From Puccinia triticina (taxonomy: Eukaryota; Basidiomycota; Pucciniomycetes; Pucciniales; Pucciniaceae): a stretch of DNA of 64,000 nt. Below are positions 57,410-64,000 of the stretch, piece by piece. A model generated the notes under the pieces. That model worked only from the letters and a program-made list of their open reading frames with translations. It searched no databases and was not told the DNA's origin. Numbering within the stretch: the first letter of the stretch is position 1; each line of letters begins with the position of its first letter. The translations under genes were made by a program, and so were the position numbers. Location: assembly GCF_026914185.1 (NCBI RefSeq), contig NC_070558.1:2046001-2110000 (forward strand). Reading direction: 5' to 3'.

Positions 57410-58311
57410 ATGGACTTCGATTCTGGCCATCCGTCTTCTGATACCAAATGGATCTTAGAGATACTACCACCAATGGCCTTGGCGGAAGATCATGTTGTAA
57501 GTGGTTGGGGAACAGTTCTCTAGAAATCAGACTAATGCTTGGTGACTTGTGCCTTACGGCAGAATTCCTCGCCTCGTCAACCAACTCTTCCAGGAGACCA
57601 TCCGCGCAGTTCAGCCACCGTAGTTTACAACAGAACTGTACTTTTGGAAAACCGCCAGTCTGGTACTGATGGGCCTCCTTCTACGTTCTGCCGCCGTACG
57701 ATCTTTTGGAACGAGCGCTTGTGCGTTGATCTGGTTAAGTTCTTTGCCGATTGGTTTTTGAGACACCAGGAGCTCGTCAAGAAATCCTCCGCATTCCTTG
57801 TGAAGGCCACCTACTCCGCCAACTTTGCAGACGTCTTGCAAGCATACCCACAACTCAATGGGTTTGTTCAAATCGTGGAGATGAAGGGTCAATACACTCA
57901 TCTTTGTCAGATGTGGAAGGTAAGTGGCTGCTTTCCATGGATCATTCACGTAATCAACAGACCCAAGCCTCTAATCAGCCACATACTTTGCCAGACCATT
58001 ACAGAGCAAATGGAGGTCTCTGCGGGGGATCCCATTCCCGTTGAATTTGCAGATTGCGTCTCGAGAGCTGGAATGAGCCCTCTAGTGAGTAGTCAACCAC
58101 ACGACCAATGTGCCATGTTCCCCTCCGCCTCTAATGCCATCATTCTGTCCAGGTTTATGTCTTGCTCAAGGATGCCATTGGCAAACATCGACACATTGAA
58201 ACTGCTTGCATAATCGCGGAGGCCCCTGCAGACGAAATCTCAAAATCTACAGCCGCATGCGCATCATTCTTGATCAAAGGACTTCAGGCCGAATTATCAG
58301 CCTCCCAGTAG
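57410..58311 (+). CDS. Gene E, unknown function (4 exons, 230 aa)
   Basis: Exons 57410-57496, 57563-57919, 57995-58084, 58153-58311, 693 nt, phase kept at all three junctions (introns 66-75 nt). Starts MDFDSGHPSSDTKWILEILP, then a compact alpha-helical region (FWNERLCVDLVKFFADWFLR, LQAYPQLNGFVQIVEMKGQY, LLKDAIGKHRHIETACIIAE) and ends FLIKGLQAELSASQ. No signal peptide, membrane segment or known domain. It shares a short divergent promoter with the transposase, suggesting co-expression and an accessory role in the same element. Confidence 0.7.
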
Positions 58312-58487
58312 TATTCAGAGGTTCATTTCTTTATCTCACCGTTTCAGATCTACCCAGCGTAACTTAGGACCATCACCAGATGCGCGAGTTTGAAGGTGGC
58401 TCCGACCAATTGCTTGTTTCCTACACTTTTCCCATGTACTTTTCCCCTTTGTATCAATGTGGAATGAATCTGGAAGTTTTTTCTCAC

Positions 58488-58853
58488 TTGGACGATCGTC
58501 CAACTGATGTGTTTCACACGTCCCAGTCAAACGCTCCTCTTCGGGTCTTACTTCAGAAAGAACCATTGTGATGTACATCCCAGTATCTCCGGCAAACAAT
58601 AATCTATTGGTTTGTCTTCCCAGCCATCTGATGTTACCTATCCTCACGTCACCTACCATCACTCGACACATCCTGTTGAGTCGAGTTACCTTGTCAACTT
58701 GGACGATCGTCCAAGTCCATCAGAGACGTAGGCAGAGCCAAGACGCTCCTACTACCAATGTTGCTGCCACAAAACACACAAAATGTAGTTCTGTAAGGCG
58801 TAGGGATTAAAATTGCCCCCTATAGCTGCTGGAAGACTTGGACAATCGTCCAA
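58488..58853. promoter_or_regulatory. Palindrome group 3: three copies
   Basis: Copies at 58488-58503, 58699-58714 and 58838-58853 (TTGGACAATCGTCCAA). They lie between the end of gene E and the start of gene F, upstream of F. Confidence 0.75.
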
Positions 58854-59112
58854 GTGACAATAATGTCTTGATTTCCGCAAACATGCCAGCCTCCCACATC
58901 CAATCGGGCATGGTGCATTTTGGAGGTGCCTACAGAATCAATGGGGATCTTCACGCATCAATGGAAAACCACTTTCCAAACTACCCATTGTCTGGTCAGG
59001 CCACCGCCGCCAGCCGGCACACATTGCCCACCGCAACAGTATTTGTCCTCTGCTGCCCCCGCCGAGTTCCCCATTACAGTAAATATTACTCCAACTTGTC
59101 ACACCCTCCGAT

Positions 59113-59682
59113 ATGGCCAACCCGACTGGCCTCCAGAATGGCTCGATGCCAACGACTGTCTCTAACCTCCGTTCAAAACTGCGCACAAGCGGCATTCCAA
59201 CTGGCAATTCCGCATTTGCTCGGTCCATCCACAACTTCACCAGGGTTGTCCTTGGGGTCAAAGCTGCCAAGAGTGACCTTCCTCCTGCGCCACCACAATC
59301 ACAACTTTTGACTTTCAAGACTCCATCAAACGAGGCATCCGCTAGTAGTGTTATCCTTGCCCGCTTCCGTTCATACCTCTCAGAACACAATGTTGCAGAC
59401 CTCGAAGTTGGAGGGAGAATCAAGTGTATCCCTATAGTTTGTCGCCAATTTTTCGTGCAAGATATGGCCCACTTCAATGTTCAACATGTTAGCTTTGCAT
59501 GGGATCAATCGCCAGATTCGCCTTTTAACGCGTGGTTCGCCAGTATGATATTGAAGCATTGGACTTTTGCAAAGAATACCGGCCTCTTGTACAAATACGC
59601 CATCTCACCCAACGACGACACAGCTGCTCACGGTCAAAAGGTTCTGTTCCGTTGGATTCACGGGCGTCAAGCTGATCTTTGA
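59113..59682 (+). CDS. Gene F, unknown function (about 189 aa)
   Basis: Single open frame from the ATG at 59113 (MANPTGLQNGSMPTTVSNLR) with regular coding character to about 59640 (RFRSYLSEHNVADLEVGGRI, FFVQDMAHFNVQHVSFAWDQ). The last codons before the stop (GRQADL) are followed by a frame on another phase, so an intron near 59640 or a small indel is possible. An upstream exon is also possible. No domain recognised. Downstream of palindrome group 3. Confidence 0.5.
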   Translation: MANPTGLQNGSMPTTVSNLRSKLRTSGIPTGNSAFARSIHNFTRVVLGVKAAKSDLPPAPPQSQLLTFKTPSNEASASSVILARFRSYLSEHNVADLEVGGRIKCIPIVCRQFFVQDMAHFNVQHVSFAWDQSPDSPFNAWFASMILKHWTFAKNTGLLYKYAISPNDDTAAHGQKVLFRWIHGRQADL

Positions 59683-59759
59683 CGAGTTTTGTCAAATGGA
59701 TACTACCATTCCAAACCAAAGGTGCATGTGTCACTATCCTCGGTTTGAAACCGATCTCT

Positions 59760-60290
59760 GGCTGGAGCTGTGAGAGCTCAGCTCCAGCATCCCATTTTTT
59801 TCAAGTCATATCTAACTTACCATTTCCAGAATGAAATATCAAATTGGAAAACAAGTAATCTTGGTTCTACATCATATTGTACAAAGTCTTGCAGCTTTAG
59901 GAGAGGAACCACCAAGATTCAACATCTGAGCTTAGTTCAAAACACCATTTTATAGCCCCAGCTCCTCACAGCTCCCTGGGAAAATTGTCACAGCTTGATG
60001 GGTTACTGTAGCAAGATTAATCAGCTCCATCCAAATGGACTTCGAAACAGTCACAACGGTATAGCTTGCTGCTCAGAAACGCTGGGGAAGAGACTGTCAC
60101 AAAATTACTCAGCTCAGCCCAGCTCCTGACTACAATCGGAAACAGTCTTTCAGCTCCGCAGAGCTCACAGCCAAGACTTGCCAAGATTACACAGCTCAAT
60201 TCAGCTTGAACCTACACCAGGACGGTCTTGCAGCTCTTTACAGCTCACTATTAAAAATTCTACTGAGATTAATCAGCTCTACCCATCTCC
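59760..60290. repeat. AGCTC-rich repeat array
   Basis: More than fifteen AGCTC/GAGCT words within about 500 bp, many as CACAGCTC or ATTAATCAGCTC, at irregular spacing and mainly in one orientation. Units such as AAGATTAATCAGCTCC, GAGATTAATCAGCTCT and AAATTACTCAGCTCAG suggest diverged tandem copies. No ORF. Confidence 0.6.
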
Positions 60291-60339
60291 CTCCTACACT
60301 CGGCACAGTAATAACTTCGGGAGGGTTGTATGCTCTTGA

Positions 60340-61010
60340 TGACTGGTCTGTACCAGTCATCAAGAGCATACAAATCTCTTGATGGCCGGTACAGACCGGT
60401 CATCAAGAGGATAAAACCCGCTTGATGACTGGTACAGACCAGTCATCAAGAGGGTTGTATATTCCTCTCAATGAACCGTCTGTGCTGGCCATCAGGAGGT
60501 TTGAGTTCTCTCGATGCCTGGTACGCACCAGCCATCTTGATGACCGGTACAGACCGGTCATAAAGAGGATACAACCCTCTTGATGAGCGGTACAGACCGG
60601 TCATCCAGAGCATACAACCCTCTTGATGAGCGGTACAGACCAGTCATCCAGAGCATACAACCCTCTTGATGACCGGTACAGACCGGTCATCAAGAGGGTT
60701 GTATCCTCTTGATTACCGGTACAGAGCGGTCATCAAGAGGGTTGTATCCTCTCAAAACGGTCTGTGCCGGCCATCAGGAGGTTTTATTTCTCTCAATGCC
60801 CAGTATGCACCAGCCATCTTGGTGACCGGTACAGACCGGTCATCAAGAGGATACAACCCTCTTGATGAGAGGTACAGACCGGTCATCCAGAGCATACAAC
60901 CCTCTTGATGACCGGTACAGACCGGTAATCCAGAGCATACAACCCTCTTGATTACCGGTCTGTACCGGCCATCAGGAGGTTTGAGTTCTCTCGATGCCCG
61001 GTGTAGACTC
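60340..61010. repeat. Palindromic satellite of CTTGATGACCGGTACAG type
   Basis: About 15 units of CTTGATGACCGGTACAGACC followed by GGTCATCAAGAGG, joined by RGTTGTATCC or GATACAACCC. Each unit can fold into a hairpin around GGTACAGACC. Same family as 812-1043 and 9020-9275. ORFs here are artefacts. Confidence 0.85.
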
Positions 61011-61194
61011 AAAAGTGGTAATGAAACCCTTTTGCTGAATGGTGAAGGGTATGATGGAGTTGCAAGCTCTGCCCTTCTGTTATCAGTCAACAAGACCCAC
61101 CAAGCTCAGCTTGGCAAGTTTTATTAAGTGATAGGTCTGGTCTGTTCCAGATGAAATCTGTTTGACTGGCAACGTGTAAGTGTTTCAATTACTT

Positions 61195-61250
61195 TGTTAT
61201 AAGGGTTGAAATGTTGTTATAAGGGTTGATTTATTGTTATAAGGGTTTTA
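61195..61250 (+). repeat. Three 20-bp tandem copies
   Basis: TTGTTATAAGGGTTGAAATG-like units repeated three times. No function evident. Confidence 0.7.
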
Positions 61251-63122
61251 GGATTTGAGTGTGGATGAGTGTTGGGTGACTTGTGAGTTCTGGGTGAGGA
61301 ACTGGGGAGCAGGCCACTGGGGGTGGAGAGAGCTCCTTTTATAGACAAAAGGGGAGCCCCTGAGGGGCTTGTGGGTTAGGGTTTCAGCTAATCTAGACAA
61401 CAGGGTGAGGGATTTTAGCTGGTGGGAGTAGATACAAATGATGTCATAACCCCTCAGGGGCACATGAATGGTGTCAGAATATACAACAGAACATTCTAAT
61501 GCATGCATGAGGTAACAGTAGACTGCATGAGCTGTCATACAGGGGGAATTAGTGTATACACAAAGTCTGAGGCTGCAGAAACAGTGTAAATGATGTCATA
61601 CTATGTATATAAAGGAGTGTATGTAGTTAATATGTAATGAGTGTAGCCTGACAGGGAGATGTATGTTTGTATCCTGTGATATGTATAAGTGTACTACTGT
61701 GAAACTCGGGTTGGGGCAGATGACAGCTGGGTTACTGGGGCTGGCCGTGTGATATGTGTCCATGAGGTGTAACTTCCACACTAGAGGGGGTCCAGGGGTG
61801 CTTCCAGTGATGGCTAGGGGTGAAATTGGCCGCAGAATCCATTTCTGGGGTCCATTTGATGGTATCTTGAGGCCTAGTATGAGTAATTATGTGGCATAGA
61901 AAAAACTTTTTATTTTTCCACTTTTCCGTCTACCACATCCTCCCCCAACTTATTGTCTGTCCCCAGACAATTTTGACGTGAAAAGTGCTTTCTGTCAAAT
62001 TTTGAACCTGTGACATGGTGAATTTACGTGGTGATTTGCATGATCCTTGGAGAATTGGCCATTTTGACGTCTTCTGGGCCACGTGGCTTGAGAGGCTGCG
62101 CAGGGTGAAAATTGGCCAAATTTTTTTATTTTTGTCAATTTTGGGGTTTTTCTTGACAATAACTTTTTGTTGGTTCTGGGAGTCAAAGTGCTGCGTGCAG
62201 TCCGCAGTCCGCAGTTGCGCAGCTGCGCAGGGGTGATGCTTGTGCTGTGGTGACGGCCGCAGCTGTTGCTCTAGCGCCCTAGGGTGCGCGCTATTGAAGC
62301 CGCGGGCCTCGGGTGTCGAGTAGTGATCGGGGACTCGACCCCGCCTCTGATGATTGGCTGGTTGGGCTTGGGGCCCGGGTACACAGTGCTGATGGTGCCC
62401 GCCCGTCCAAGCTCTCGTTCGGTCTCGAGTGTCTTACCCCGCCACGGGGTATGTGTATGTTGTCGACCTTACCCCATAGGGGGGATCGATCTGGATCGAT
62501 ATGTTCTCTGCCAGCAACCAGCCCTTCGACTTCGCCGATCTTCCGACCTCTTCGACTACGTCACCGGCGCTCAATGTCAACTCAGTCTTTCCGTGGACTC
62601 GTTCTCGCCTCGGACCACTTCTTGGAAGTGGGTTCTTTCTCTTTTTCTGTTCAGGCAGTTCTTTGATTCGGGAGCGCCCTCTCGACCTTGGTTCCAAAGA
62701 AAAGAAGACGAAAAAAGAAAAAAATCCCTTTGTGTATACAAGATCTGACAGCTGACAGCCCGATTTTGCTTCAACAGCACGCGTCGTACTACCGCCGCTG
62801 ACCGTCGAACGATCGCTTGCTCAAGACCCTCCACCTGATCATATTGTCTAGAACCTGCTGGTGAGCAGGGCTGTGGATGGTGAGTATTTATACTAAACTT
62901 GCTGCAGAGTTGCCTATTTCACGATCTGCAGCTGTCAGGTTCATTAACAGCCCCACTCGTACCACCGATTTGACAGCTTTGACATCATTTATGGACGTTC
63001 TTGATTGAAGTATGTACATCAAGAGATCCTCCTTTCTATTTTTACATTAGCCGGTGATAAGGCGGCGAGACTGACGACCGTCTCTTTGTCTTTATTTCCT
63101 TTGGCTCGGTTCCATCTCGGAT
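61251..63122. other. No recognised gene; dispersed-repeat sequence
   Basis: GGTGAGGGATTTTAGCTGGTGGG near 61404 followed by GATGTCAT and a CAGGGGNACATG word matches the order seen at about 349-530, so both window ends carry the same repeat family. GC-rich 62200-62900 with the perfect palindrome TGCGCAGCTGCGCA near 62214. ORFs overlap on both strands without a domain. Confidence 0.4.
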
Positions 63123-64000
63123 TGTTACGGCCGGGTCGAACGACATGCTTGCCTTCTAAATGAGCAGACCGTTTGTTTCATTTTGGCGAGTCTGGAAGTG
63201 GGCCCAAGTGCCCTACATATGGACCGGTAGGTTCCCGCAGAACCCGGTCGAGTATAAAAGAGCTCCCTCCCCTCCTGATTTTTCTACCATCAACCACCTT
63301 CTCACTCTCATTCATTCTACAGTATACCTGAGTTCCTTTAGACTATCCTCTGAGGAACCAAGGAGTATCCAACGAAACGTTGGCTTGTGTGAGCCTTTGT
63401 TGTCTGTGTAGCTACACATTTAGCTTCCTTAGCCACGGTGTCGCTGACCCGTTTGTTTGTTTTTACTGTTTGCTAGCTGGGATTCTCCATCCACAATCCC
63501 ATCCTGATCATGGATGGATCAATATATCAAGGAGGGACTATCACCCCTGCTTGGTTTCAGTGGACCAGTCAGTGAATGGAGTCCGTTAATCACACGGACC
63601 TCGGTTCTGTGCCGAACGAACTTGAGAGGATCGAGCTGCTGGAGATAGGGCTGCTCCAACCAAGCACCCATTCACTGTCGACCGAGGCGGTCGCTGAAGT
63701 GGCAGAGTTTGACTTTGCCGGTAGATTATCGCCCCAGGTCACCGTCCGGGTTCCCAGGTCATCGCCTTGACTCCGTCCCCGTCTTGGGTTAAACAAAATA
63801 AGTCTTTCGTCTTTTATCCGATCTTGTCGGCTCCTGGCTGATCCGGATATCTGGTCCGTAGCTACTGGGTACTGGGAACGCTCCCCCGGCTCCGTCAAAG
63901 TTTGAACCAGGGTTGTTCAGCTTGAGCCATTGCTCTGCAGCCTATTATCTATGGCATTAGTACTCTTAGACCTGAGTATCATGAGCTCCCTGGTAGTTTT
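63123..64000 (+). other. Possible promoter or LTR start at the right edge
   Basis: TGTTACGGCCGGGTCG at 63123 would fit an LTR start, with GTATAAAAGAG at about 63251 as a clear TATA box and pyrimidine-rich leader sequence after it. The window ends before any second copy could be seen. A 64-codon ORF at 63576-63770 has no recognised domain. Confidence 0.3.

Noticed and set aside
1..64000. CRISPR arrays, rRNA genes, complete tRNA genes
   Set aside because: Looked for on both strands by eye; none seen, and the sequence is eukaryotic in character.

Overview
The window looks like nuclear DNA of a basidiomycete, most likely a rust fungus (Pucciniales). Genes are cut by many short spliceosomal introns (about 60-115 nt, mostly GTRAGT...YAG), and the region is dense in retroelements and DNA transposons. 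No prokaryotic signal (operons, Shine-Dalgarno sites, CRISPR) is visible. The organism call is inference from gene style and element families, not from a marker gene.

Layout. 0.35-9.25 kb: a Ty3/gypsy LTR retrotransposon (LTR 1044-1764, tRNA-Tyr-type primer site, gag-protease, pol) inserted in a palindromic satellite. Its 3' LTR is cut to 49 bp and followed by a 694-bp copy of the left flank. 9.3-13.6 kb: gene-poor, with a foldback MITE (9.94-10.31) and a run of hairpins. 13.6-18.4 kb (+): a GH63/MGH1-like glycoside hydrolase with at least 10 exons. 19.3-21.8 kb (-) and 40.1-42.7 kb (+): two paralogous GAF-domain genes with the same exon plan, pointing away from each other. Between them lie a Tc1/mariner-type foldback element (22.98-23.67), a TIR element (24.00-25.33), a decayed Ty1/copia element with complete LTRs and target duplication (27.33-33.21), and an amino-acid permease whose 26 exons include seven of 14-25 nt (34.36-37.86, minus).

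45-59.7 kb: a cluster of genes I mostly do not recognise, arranged around a Tnp2-type (CACTA/EnSpm-like) transposase gene with one in-frame stop. Nine copies of the 16-bp palindrome TTGGACGATCGTCCAA (some with one central change) fall in three groups. Each group lies upstream of accessory genes, and together they flank the transposase. This is my best candidate for an undescribed system: either transposase-binding subterminal repeats of a large multi-gene element, or operators of one regulon. 59.8-61.3 kb: an AGCTC-rich array, then a palindromic satellite of the family seen at the left end. 61.3-64 kb: dispersed-repeat and promoter-like sequence without a recognised gene.

Gene models were built by hand by joining exons so that reading phase and family conservation agree. 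The permease, both GAF genes, the transposase and genes A1, C and E keep phase across every junction. Splicing itself was not observed.
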